DNA from: Malus domestica
Lineage: Eukaryota > Streptophyta > Magnoliopsida > Rosales > Rosaceae
DNA: 64,000 nt
Direction of reading: 5' to 3'
NCBI RefSeq assembly: GCF_042453785.1
Contig: NC_091670.1
Span: 40,373,501-40,437,500, forward strand
The position numbers and the translations under genes were made by a program. Positions 25,749 through 36,192 of the stretch are shown here, piece after piece. Numbering within the stretch: the stretch's first letter is position 1; the number at the start of each line of letters is the position of its first letter. The notes beneath the pieces were generated by a model. The model saw only the letters and a list, made by a program, of their open reading frames with translations, searched no databases and was not told where the DNA came from.

Positions 25749-25910
25749 TCAAACATCGAGTATCATTGTGTATATTCTGGCAACGACCCGAGCAGAAGAG
25801 AAGTTCCATAAATCATCATCGTCAAGAGAAGCTTCATCATCGTCGTTAACTTCTACCGTCTCCAAACCAGCATTATCATTTTCCAAAGCTTCAAGCCGAG
25901 CAAGGGCAGC
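25749..25910 (-). pseudogene. Captured SWC6 (SWR1 complex subunit 6)-like exon fragment
   Basis: On the minus strand the frame reads AALARLEALENDNAGLE, then an acidic stretch NDDDEASLDDDD, and ends at a stop at 25749. This matches the N-terminal part of plant SWC6/SEF, a zinc-finger HIT subunit of the SWR1 chromatin remodeller (Arabidopsis: AAIARLEALENDN, then DDEEASLDEDD). It is preceded by a pyrimidine-rich stretch and an ag, like a splice acceptor, so the capture probably came from genomic DNA with its intron edge. The zinc-finger part is absent and it cannot make a functional subunit. Confidence 0.75.
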
Positions 25911-26190
25911 CTAAAACACCAACCAGCATAACCCATCAACTCTAATAAACTTATACAAATTCACAGAAAAAACAAAAAACACCAAAATATATAAATATAT
26001 ATGTGGAAACCTCTCTAGGTCGGATTAATCTGGAGCTCACTGTGAGTGGTTCAGCTAAAAGTCGTCGTCTTTTATGAAATTAAGATTTGGGTAGTCCATC
26101 AATTCGCAAAATATATCACAAAAATCAGAGACAATTGTATCAGCTAGAATATGAGAGAGAGAGAGAGAGAGTCGATGAGGCTGTACCTCA

Positions 26191-26319
26191 TCACCTGGCG
26201 CACCACCGGACCTTCCCTAGGACCTCCGGGTGTGAGTCGAGCAGAGTCACCGCCCACAACAGCGATGACGTCGAAGTGTCCTGAGCCGTGAAGAGGAAGT
26301 CGATGAGGCAGAGGATCTG
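26191..26319 (-). pseudogene. Captured CYP710A (sterol C-22 desaturase)-like fragment
   Basis: The minus-strand frame reads [18 protein letters not shown], then [14 protein letters not shown], and ends at a stop at 26191. This is the I-helix oxygen-binding region of plant CYP710A (family form [18 protein letters not shown]), the P450 that makes stigmasterol from sitosterol. Only about 40 residues are present, with no haem-binding Cys motif, so it is a captured piece and not a gene. Confidence 0.8.
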
Positions 26320-27092
26320 GATATTAAGGAGAGGGAAGGGAGGCGGTGGAGGCTACAGGAGAGAATGGGTATAAGAGAGGAGCGGCTACGGGAGAAAGAG
26401 AAAGGGTAGAAGCTCTATTTTGTGACGACGCCGGAGAAGCAGCGGGGAAGACGGTGGAGAAGCCATGGTTAGGTTGCTGCAATAAAATTACGTTTTTGTT
26501 CTCTCACGTGCCTAGCACATGTCAATTTTAACAATCTTTTAACGAATTGTCTTGAATTGACTAACAGATATAAACACAGGAACCAATTTGGCCAAATTGA
26601 AAACACAGGAACTAATTTAACCGATAGAGTAAAACATAGGGACCATATTGACATTTAAGCCTAAAAAGTAATAGGAAGGTTTACTTTCATTGATGATCAA
26701 TCATAAGATTACAACCGGTATTTATACAGTGGCTTTACACACAAGATAATGCCAAATTATCCTAACAACCTGCAGTCCTATAACTACCAAATCAAACAGA
26801 ATAATAAACTGAAAAATACAAAGCCAAACAATGTGAACTAAGTTTTATCTTTTACAATAGAATTCTCCTTAATAAAAAGAACCAAACCTTTAAATGGAAT
26901 TTATAAAAAAATAAGCACATTAATCAACACTTAGTAATAATCCAATCATCAACATCTACATCATTTGGTTTACAAAATTGGGTCTCCTAGTGTCACCTTA
27001 TTTATTACCGTTAGATAAGTTTAAATTTTGAAATGTATGTAGTGAATAGACAGAAATTTTAAAATTTAAACTCATCCAACAATGATAAATAG

Positions 27093-28032
27093 GCGAAAAA
27101 CTTGTGTGAGGCTTAACTTGCCACTGAACGATGCTGAGTGGCACTAGCATCCACTCGAAACTTGTCATGTGGCAACCTTTAAATATAATTTTACCATAAT
27201 TTCATAGTTAAAGTGTTTGTAATAAATATTATTCCTAATTAATATTCTAATTCATCTAATATTTTATAATTGTCCTTTCTTTCTCTGTCTCCTTTTCTTC
27301 TCAGCTTGTCTCATTCCTTTTCTTGCATTTCTTCAAAAATATATGCAGCAATAGAGAGAAAAAAAGAATTCACTTCAGAACCAAAGAAACTATCAATCGT
27401 GTTGAAAATCAACCACGTACCTATAAAATCCTCGCCTACATACATGTTGAGCCAATAGAATCATAGAAGTATCTTTATTTGTACATTTTGTTATCTTCTT
27501 ATGGGGTTTGAATTTCTGTACGGTAAATTATGAGAAAATTTTCGTTTGAAAATGGTAGATTCAATTTGTATCATTTTTGTTGAATATTAGAGATTCGTAG
27601 GTTAATCAAGTCAAAGTTCATATGATAAAATCAGCTACTGAATTGAAATAAAAAGGACAAAATCAGTTACTTTCTAGTTTCTAGAATATGAAAAGTTAGA
27701 GAAGGTGGGGGTCTCAATTTTTGTTTTTGTTTTTTTTTGTTTTTGTTTTCAACGAAAAGCAACAAAACAAGAGGAGGGGGAAGAGAAGAAAATATGCGGC
27801 TGGGAAGAAAATCTGACAAGGCAAAGGAGAGGAGGAACTGAGGAAAAAAAATGGGACATTAGATAATTTTAATGGTGTAATTATTTAGTAGAAAATCGTA
27901 TTATGAAAATTTTAAATATAAATTATTACACATATTGTACATAATGCTTACTAGGCATGTTTTGAGTAAATGGTAGTGTAGTGCCACTCATCATTGTCTA
28001 GTGGTAAGTCTAGCCTCACATAAGATTTTCTT
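27093..28032. mobile_element. MULE-like foldback element with 9-bp target-site duplication
   Basis: The left end (gaaaaacttgtgtgaggctt) pairs with the reverse complement of the right end (gaaaatcttatgtgaggcta). The shared sequence continues through tgagtggcac, about 60 bp or more. The same 9 bases, gataaatag, flank both sides (27084-27092 and 28033-28041). No captured gene was recognised in the interior, which has CT-rich and poly-T stretches. Confidence 0.75.
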
Positions 28033-28839
28033 GATAAATAGAGTGGTTGAACATCACTGTCACTACTTAAGGGTAGCGAACAAAAATACGCTCGAATAAA
28101 TGTTCATCTCATTCCAACCGACATATACATAAATATTTTTCTTCGTACTTGTATGCATTTTCCGATACGACAATTTATGTGGAACTTCATTTGCTTCAAA
28201 TTAATTTTAATTTGTGATTTTTATTGCATACATGGAAACTCAAACCATTAGAGTTGATTTTAATTACACATAAACATCTCAAAATTTCGTTGCAATGGAG
28301 AAGCAAGTTATGTATTCACATTGGATGCGGCTGGGTATGCAAGTTCGATTTGTGAACTTTTAATTTTCATGAACTGCCAACAAGCTGCTCGACAAGAACG
28401 AAGTGCTCAGCTCAAATTTGTCGTCCAAAAGGAAACAGTAATGTGGTGCTAGCTATGCATGAATTAAGACCGTTGTGTTCCTATTGTTTTCACAATGAGT
28501 ACAAGACACACACCACATGCTTTGAATTTCAAATAGTCAAGTCAAAGAGCACGTTTCCCATCCCCTTTGTTATATTATATTTATGTTGCATATCAAATTT
28601 AATAATATTTTTCCATAATAGAGACAGCTCTCTAATCCCCAAGAGCACTTCCACCGTGATCCAATCCCTTTGGGGATTGGCTGTGAAATCCAGTCCCCCT
28701 TCCCCCAGCGCAAAAACGGCTTCAGCGCATCCAAGTTCCCTCCCCAGGCAGAAATCGACAGCTCACAAGGCTCTTAACTAATTAACTCTTTTTACAAACA
28801 TATTTTAAATTCTAACCGCTCTTCTAACAATTCTATCAT

Positions 28840-28990
28840 GGAAAAAATTGAAGTTTCACCATAAAATCATTTGATAATATATGAAGAGTAGTTTAACACT
28901 TTATAAACACATGTAGTGTCAATTTTATCCTTAACGTGTGAACACATATAGTGTCCATCTTTTCCTTAACGTGAGATTCATATTTTCAAC
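28840..28990. repeat. Dispersed repeat shared with 48835-49140 and 60060-60190
   Basis: The sequence gaagtttcaccataaaatc followed by a short tract ending in ttataa and cacatg occurs in diverged form at three places in the window. The copy at 60060 lies next to a tRNA-Met-type primer-binding motif, which suggests an LTR retrotransposon origin. No coding sequence is present. Confidence 0.5.
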
Positions 28991-29508
28991 TAATATGTAC
29001 TAATAGGTAACAAGGTGTTGTTAATTTATCTCTAATATTATTTCCATTAAATATTGAGTTTCCGAAATTCTTAAGAGTTACAAAAAAAAAAGTTTGTAAG
29101 GGGTCGGTGTGTGAGAGTAGAAAGAGATTATCTTAGAAAATTAAAAAATAAAACACACGCTGGGCAAAATTGTAACCCTAAAAACAAAAAACAAAATCTT
29201 CAATGCGGTTTTATATGTATTGGCAAATTTTAAATTTTTTACAAGCCTTGAAACCATGCAAATATATCGTGGAGTGACCAAGTAAGCCGTAAATGAAATA
29301 TTTAATGACGTGTTTGAAGGTGTATACTGTTCTAAGTTCTATTAAGACTATACAGTCAAAATTTTCAAGGCTCGCGCTGGTGCTTATACTCCTATTTTCT
29401 ATGTCTTATCAAAATAACTACCAGGCATTTTCTCAAGTCCAATCTTAAAACTTGGAATATTTGCCTTGAATTTGGACCCCAAAAATAAAAATCAAACCCT
29501 CTCCGAAC

Positions 29509-29518
29509 CTATTTATAG
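29509..29518 (+). promoter_or_regulatory. Probable TATA box of the TIR-only gene
   Basis: The sequence tatttatagc lies about 140 bp upstream of the start codon at 29653, with a leader lacking other clear TATA motifs. The assignment rests on position and sequence only. Confidence 0.45.
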
Positions 29519-29652
29519 CTCTCTCACCCACAACCAAAATCGTAACCCTTAGGAAGTACAAACGAAAAACACAAACCCTCAACCGAAACGGAAAGTACAT
29601 AAAAACCATATCTCATATCTCATCATTTTTTTGTTAGCTTCTTCAAGGAGCC

Positions 29653-30665
29653 ATGCAGCGTTCACCAGCTTTGGTTCGCAATTTCCTCCGCCAGGGAAGC
29701 AACCAAATCCTAACCGTTAAATCACACCCGCCATGCGACGTGTTCATTAACCACCGGGGGATCGACACCAAGAGAACCGTGGCCGGATTGCTCTTTTACC
29801 ATTTCTCAAGGCTCAACTTGCATCCTTTCTTGGACAGCAAGAACATGAAACCTGGGGACAAGTTGTTCGACAAAATTGATGCGGCGATCCACAAATGTAA
29901 GGTGGGGGTTGCCGTGTTTTCGCCTCATTATTGCGAATCTTACTTTTGCCTCCATGAGTTGGCTCTGCTCATGGAGTCTAAGAAGAGGGTGATACCAGTT
30001 TTCTGTAATGTAAAGCCGTCTCAACTTAAGGTCAGGGACAATGGAACTTGCTCCCCAGATGAGCTAAAAAGGTTCAGTTGGGCACTTGAAGAAGCTAAGT
30101 ACACGGTTGGACTCCCTTTCGACTCCTGTAAAGGGTAAGTATATATCGTTATATCATAAGGAATTATTAGATTGTCATTCTTTATTAATTTCTTATAATA
30201 AAGTTGTAAAATATATCAATCCTAAGTAAGTGAATGCATGGGTTTCATATGTGTTTTTCTTTGTCTATAGATCTATACCTTTTCTTTTGTAAGAAAACTT
30301 GGAAGTAGAGAAAGTTATATTGATATGAAAAATAGTTACACTTAGTTAGGGAACATCAATATTACCCTCAGAATGCAAGAAAAAAATATATAAAAGAAGT
30401 GAAGGACATAAACCTAAGCCTTCTTGAAGCCCAAAAAAACATTATAAAAAAAGAGGAGGCATAAGACCAAACTTCTAAAATAGAATCTATTCGCACATAT
30501 AATTGTTATCGGAATATGCACTAGGTTTATTTGATCGAACACTACTATTGATTTTTGCTAATTTCGTGATGTTTTGGGTATTTTAGGAACTGGTCGGAGT
30601 TCCTAAAAGAGGCTTCTCATGCAGTGCTGCAGAACTTGGTTGAGGTAGAAGAAGGAGCATACTGA
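29653..30665 (+). CDS. TIR-only protein (TX type), probable NADase signalling enzyme
   Basis: Two exons, 29653-30134 and 30587-30665, join in phase to give 186 residues. The protein is a single TIR domain with a short N-terminal extension and no NB-ARC or LRR part. The core runs CDVFINHRGIDTKRTVAGLL (28 onward), then DSKNMKPGDKLFDKID, then FSPHYCESYFCLHELALLME. The conserved catalytic glutamate of plant TIR NADases is E102 in the HEL motif. It belongs to the small, conserved clade of plant TIR-only proteins that includes the Brachypodium 2'cADPR synthase BdTIR, whose members cleave NAD to immune signal nucleotides. The second exon encodes a helix-rich tail (NWSEFLKEASHAVLQNL). It looks intact and expressed-type, with good donor (gtaagt) and acceptor sites. 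No neighbouring NLR gene is seen. Confidence 0.92.
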
Positions 30666-32164
30666 ACGTAGATACCATGTGCAGCATCCATGTTAATATG
30701 ACTCACACAATCACTTGATTGCTTCACAATTTCACAAGAAAAATAAAAACAATTACTTTACAATTTCTAAAATACACACATTTATTTATTTGTTTTTTAT
30801 TACAAATTAATTGATTCTTTTGTTTAGGAGATAAATTAATAAAGAATATCTTCTAAGTTTCTAATACTGTAGATTTGTCCTTCGTTTGATTATGATACAA
30901 TAAATTGTAAACATCTTCTTTTTCCAAATATTGTAATCAAAGATGTATTGTAATTGTAACAAATTCATGCTTCCTTAATAAATAACGTGAAGTTCAATTC
31001 ATTGTATCTTATATCTTGGTTCTTCTTCATCCTGTACTAAAGAACAATGATACTAGTAGGAATTAGTTCTCTCCTCATTGTTAATTTCTTTTTCTTGCTA
31101 CATTGATTCAATCCTCTCTTTTGTGTGTGTTTAAGAGAGGAAAATAAGATGAATAATGCAAGGGAGACCAAAATGAGCATTACCCAAATGAGATAAATAA
31201 ACAAAATTTAGTAATAACGTCGTAAATCGATTAATAGAAACGGGAGTTTCCTAGACAATGTGCTCAAACAAATTGGTCTCAAATATATAGTAAAATTGGT
31301 TATGTTCAGCATAGCAAACGGCTTCATTCAGAAGAAATCTTGATGGGAGCTGACATAAAAAGGACCAAGATCAGACTGCATGTTGTGAATGCAAACTTTG
31401 AAACGTTAGAAGTGCTGCATCAGAGAATGAGATGCATTCTCGTGAAAATGACTTATTTTACATGATAGTTTGGTTACGGGACTGTTATTTAAAAATTAGC
31501 CATCATGCGCCTCCCATTTAATTTCATATACAATAAATATTCGACCATCTCCATCTTTAGTCTTTTTCAATAACAATTTATTTCAGTAATACCCAACGAA
31601 AAAGGTCAGAAAATTCTATGAAAACGGCAAGAAAACACTAGGAAAGTCAAATGACTCAAATTTCCAAGTCCAGTTTTAATTTTTTTGTATAGTTTGATTA
31701 TTAAAATGCTTCTTACTAACATTAAGGACTGCCGTTTGTTAAAATGTTTCTCACTAACATTAAGGACTATTAACGGAAGCGGCACTAATCAAATAATTAT
31801 ATACATAAATGTATATATTAGGATTGCTTTTAGTCATCACCAAGTTAAACTTATTGGACAAAGTCACAATGTATATATTTTAGTGGTATAGCAATAACAT
31901 TGTAGCATTACATCCAAATTAAGGAGAAATCTTTCAGTGTTGTGAATATGGTCCGGTATATCAACTATCATAATATAAGTCATTGAATTTTTTTTTCTTC
32001 AAATATCCAACCGTTTGTATTATGATATTTGATATCAGGCTATGTTTGCGGCTCATTGAAAAACCTCTCCAAACTAAGATACACATAGAATTTCCATTGT
32101 GATTACCAAGAAGCAGCTATAAGTGGCCAACGGAGCAGTACACCCAGCAATGCAAAAGAAGGAG
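30666..32164. other. Intergenic, no gene seen
   Basis: AT-rich DNA downstream of the TIR-only gene. Short duplicated motifs occur near 31685-31770 (cttactaacattaaggact twice), but there is no recognisable gene or bounded transposon. Confidence 0.5.
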
Positions 32165-32337
32165 GAGGATTCTCTCCTCTCCTAATCTCTCTCCCCTCCC
32201 ATCTCCTTTTATTTGAACGGTCATGGTTAAATCACGTCAACATCTTATATTGATTTTTTTATAAAGACAATAAAACAAAAAACAATGTGTAAGAGGAGGG
32301 GAGTGAAAGGGATGAGAATATGAGGGAAGATAATCCA
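32165..32337. mobile_element. MITE, diverged copy of family B
   Basis: The left end (ggattctctcctctcc) pairs with the right end (reverse complement begins ggattatcttccctc). The centre carries the family motif aaatcacgtcaacatcttatatt. It is more diverged than the copies at 9049 and 46247. Confidence 0.6.
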
Positions 32338-32393
32338 ACTCCGCAAAAGAAACCCAGCATGGCCATCCACCTGTTTATATAGATAGTACTACT

Positions 32394-33398
32394 AGGGGGC
32401 GTTTGTTTGCCCTCACTAACTGTCACTGGACTAGACTGGACTAACTATTAGTCCAGTCCGGTGTTTGTTATCATGCGGGACTAGTCTTAATGAGACTAGC
32501 CCAGACTCGCCTACACTAAAGGCTTCACTAAGAGGTCTTACTGAGCCCCCCCCCCCAAAACTACGGGATTGCTAGTCCCGTCTCTCTCTTCTGCAAGCAG
32601 CGTTGTGCGAACCCTCCCCCGCACCTTTTCATCACCGTGTTTGCTAGAAAACTCACCTTCATCTCTCTAAAACAGAAATCAGAAGTCACAGAAGATATTC
32701 CATTGAAGACTGACCTTTATATCTCTAAAAACAGAGCAAAAACCAAGAACGGAAAAAAGGGGAAAAAATTCACTTCTTGCGCAATCAGCAGAGAAATCAA
32801 GAAGGAAGAAAATAACTGAATCCACAGTTCTCTACCCACTCCCAACACCTCGTCACGCTTAATTCGAGAACCAAGTCGTATATAGGTTCAACTATGACCT
32901 AAGTGGAGATAGAGAGGTTGGGGATTTTGAGTGAATTTTTTGGGTGGGGGATGAGATGGGTTTGTGGGAAGAGGAGGTGAGGAAGATTGGGGATTTTAGT
33001 TGCATTGTTGGTGAGGCAAATTGAGAGACTCTCTGCTATCACTTTGGTTGCATCGCTTGTTTGGGTTAGAGAGAGACGGTGGAAGGGAGAGAAAGGGCCA
33101 GTGGATGGGAGGGACAAAAATGAGAAAAAGGAAAGGATGAAGGTTACAGGGATCAGATAGGGATTAGAGAGATGATTCTAGAAGAAAAAAAAAAGAAAAA
33201 AGATAAAGTAATAATAAAATATTAATTAATATATATTAAATTAATATAAAATATTTTAATATTGCAATCCTACTTCGTAGTCCGACATTGCATCAAACGT
33301 TTCAATAAGTTAGTCCAGTTTAATCTAATCTAAGCCAGTCCAACTTAGTCCCTGAAGCTAGTCCAATCCGAAATAATTCGGTGCAACAAACGCACCCT
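32394..33398. mobile_element. DNA transposon remnant with inverted ends
   Basis: The left end agggggcgtttgtttgcc pairs with the reverse complement of the right end (agggtgcgtttgttgcacc). Internal subterminal motifs with tagtccagtc occur near both ends. A TA dinucleotide flanks both sides if the element starts at the G run, but the duplication length is unclear. The interior shows no transposase. A short frame at 32637-32819 shows no known domain. Confidence 0.6.
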
Positions 33399-35037
33399 AG
33401 AGAAATTAAGATAAATGTACAATTGTGTGGGAAAATTGACCTTGAATTGAATTGACAGCACTGAGAATTTCACCCTCTTCAACTCTAACCACCATTCGGT
33501 CACCATCCATTTCCAACCAAAAGAAGCTTCTCAACAATTCTTTGTCTGGCCAAATTATGGTTTTTAAATGTATAGGACATCTACAAATTCTTTTTTTAAG
33601 CACATGTAGTATTCTATTTAAGTGGAAATTTCTTTTTGTTTTAAAGTAAGAGTAATTAATATCTAAAGTACGTAAGGTGCTAAGGGTCTCCAGCCTAAAC
33701 AAGGGAAAAAAAGTATGCACAAGGACGAGATCTGCTCTCTTTTCACATTTATGCTTTTTCTAGGAACTGAATAATATTGTTGGGCTCAATTTACTAATCC
33801 CATACCTGATTACTTTTTCTAAATAGAGTTCAAATAATAACATTCTATTCTAATTAGTAACCTACAGATATTTCGAATATGCGACTATAAGACGGAAATT
33901 TATGACAAAAAAAGTAGAGGAGGAGATTCTATACCTGATCTCACTTAAGGCTGAGTTGTTGTTTTATTTGAAAACTTGTTAAAACAACTCCAAACAATTA
34001 AAGGAAGAAACAAAGTAATCGAAAAATTAAAAGAATTTCATGATTCAGTCCTGCTATGCACATCCTTTAACCTCATGTGAAGCCAAATTCTTTTTCGACC
34101 ATTTGATTTTTGAATTTGTATTTTATTCAAGCCATTATTTCTTTAAGCCCTTATAGATTCTCATCACGCTACTTGTTTGACTGCATGCCTTACTTTGCGT
34201 AGCTCCAAGCCTCAATACGTGTCTAGTTATTTTACACGCGCTATATGAATTGATGAGGATGTGTGTGATGCTATGGTCACTTGGGTTTTATCACTTTTTC
34301 TCACTTATGTCATGCTCACCGTTCTAAAATTCTCGCTCAGATTCGTGTAGATGGGTCTAGCCGCTAGGCGGTTGGTCATCGTTCCGATTAATTCTTAAGC
34401 ATTCGAAAAATACGAAAGGGCGCTTAGACTTACTTAGGTGCCTGCTTAGCCCACCTAAGTCGTGACTCTTGATTAAACAGAAAATAAATAATTTTTGTTT
34501 TGCATTTTACTTTTTTAATAAATTGTAAGAGATTTGTTGAATACATAGATGAATACACATTATATGCTTGTTCCTCATGTTTTCATTTTGTTCTAATACT
34601 TTATAATCTATATATCATTCTGCTTTGTAGTTTATTAACCCAAATGTATACTTATTTCTACGATATATTGTCAATATACTTAAATCAACCTAGGCCATGC
34701 CTAGTCACCTAGGCACTAAGCTCCAGCCTGCTGCCTTACTAATGCCTAACGTTTTTTAAAACTTTGGTCATGCTATGATCAATAGGTTTAATAGTTCTGC
34801 AACTCTTTGGACCTTTGGTCATGCTATGATCAATATGTTTAAATTATAAAAAAAATTATACGATATCGATTTAAAGTGATTGGCACACTGTCTTGATTAA
34901 CAAGTCTTACTCAAAACAAAATTATATGAGTAGGTAAATGATCTAGTTTGAGATCCTCCCAATATTATATACACAACGTCATCATCCAACACTCTCTTGT
35001 GTAATTGAGTTTTATTCAAATAAAGCTAACGTTTCCT
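33399..35037. other. Intergenic, repeat-like, no gene seen
   Basis: AT-rich DNA. Around 34331-34750 there are inverted motifs of the type cgctaggcg and cacctaggcac, suggesting an old inverted-repeat element, but I cannot define its ends. No protein homology is visible. Confidence 0.4.
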
Positions 35038-35046
35038 TAAGAAAAA

Positions 35047-36192
35047 TAGTAAATTACACAAAACTACCTCAACTATAGGTCGAACCATAATCTCATATCT
35101 TATGTTTTAAGCATTGCAATGTCATACCTTAACTTATGGATTCGTTGCAATGTCAAACTTCCTTTAAAATTTTTGTTTAAATGATGACATGACAGGAGCG
35201 GGGTCCATCCTTTTCCCAATTAAAATTAAAAAAAAAATTAATTAAGATAAATTATTAATTTTTATTTAGTAATTAAATTAATTAAAAATTCTCCAAGTTG
35301 CCTCCACCACCCTTCTCCTCCCCTTGCCGACTCCCCTCCCTAATACCAGTAGCGTCCACCCACCTATCCCTCCCTTTCTCTCAGGTCTCCCTCTCTCCCA
35401 TTTATCTTTCATTTTCATTGTTTATCCCCTTCTCTCACGTCTCTCTCTCCATTTCTAACGAACTGATAGATGAGGAAAAGAGAGAAAAGATGGCGTGCCA
35501 GCCCGTGGAATCACAAGGCGGCGATGGAGGTGGGTGGTTTCTGGGAACCGTTTAACTGGCGAAATACCCAAGTCCTTTTCGATTTTCGCCATAACCGCTT
35601 TCGCCCAAAATCCGGGTCTATGCGGGTGTCCGGTGCAGAGCTGCAAGGGCACATCAAATGACCCGACCCGGCCCGGACCGAATTTGAGGCATTTCTCGCA
35701 ACACCAACTGGAGTTTTCTAAGGTTCCCTCCTCACCATCAACGGCGGTGTATCAACCGGTATGGAGGAACTCGACGAGGCGGTCGGAGTGGGAGCCCGTG
35801 GGCGGCGAAGAGAGCGTTGAGGTCGAGGGAGATGTCACTGGGGAACAGCGCAGGAAATTCGGCTGTGTTTAAGGAGAGAAAGGGAGAAGGGGGACGGAGG
35901 AAGGAGTGAGGGGAGGAAGAATGGGGACGGAGGAAGAAGCGATAGCAGGGAGTGGGGGTAAGGAAGAGAGTTTTTAATTATTTAATTAAAATTAATTTTT
36001 TATTTCAGTTGGGAAAAGAGTGGATCCTGCTGGTGCCACGTCATCATTTAACAGACAAATTGATAAAAATTTTAACAGAAATTTGATATTGCAATAGATT
36101 CATAACTTGAAGTATGACATTGCAATGTTTAAAACATGAGTTATGAAATTGTAGTTCAACTCATAGTTGATGTAGTTTTGTGTAGTTTCCTG
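35047..36192. mobile_element. Pack-MULE carrying an LRR receptor kinase fragment
   Basis: Terminal inverted repeats of about 160 bp: the left contains attacacaaaactacctcaac and the reverse complement of the right contains actacacaaaactacatcaac. The same 9 bases, taagaaaaa, flank both sides (35038-35046 and 36193-36201). The interior is GC-richer than its surroundings and contains a captured LRR-RLK piece. Other interior DNA (35690-35950) is also gene-like in composition but unrecognised. Confidence 0.88.
35543..35684 (+). pseudogene. Captured LRR receptor-like kinase fragment
   Basis: The frame reads NRLTGEIPKSF and then AFAQNPGLCGCPVQSCKG. This is the end of the last leucine-rich repeat and the C-terminal cap (N-P-x-L-C-G) found just before the transmembrane segment in LRR receptor-like kinases of the GEIP type. 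No signal peptide, membrane helix or kinase part follows. The frame stays open to 35872 but the remainder matches nothing I know. It is interpreted as a transduplicated gene piece. Confidence 0.7.

Larger units (their letters stand above)
25396..26661. mobile_element. Pack-MULE carrying pieces of two host genes
   Basis: The ends are long inverted repeats of about 190 bp; the left begins ggcttaaatgttaacatgg and the right is its near-perfect complement. The same 9 bases, taaaaagta, flank both sides (25387-25395 and 26662-26670), the Mutator-type signature. The interior is not transposase. It holds minus-strand segments resembling SWC6 and a CYP710A cytochrome P450, annotated separately, plus a GA repeat near 26155-26170. 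A further in-frame minus-strand stretch near 26000-26060 looks gene-derived but is unrecognised. Confidence 0.9.
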
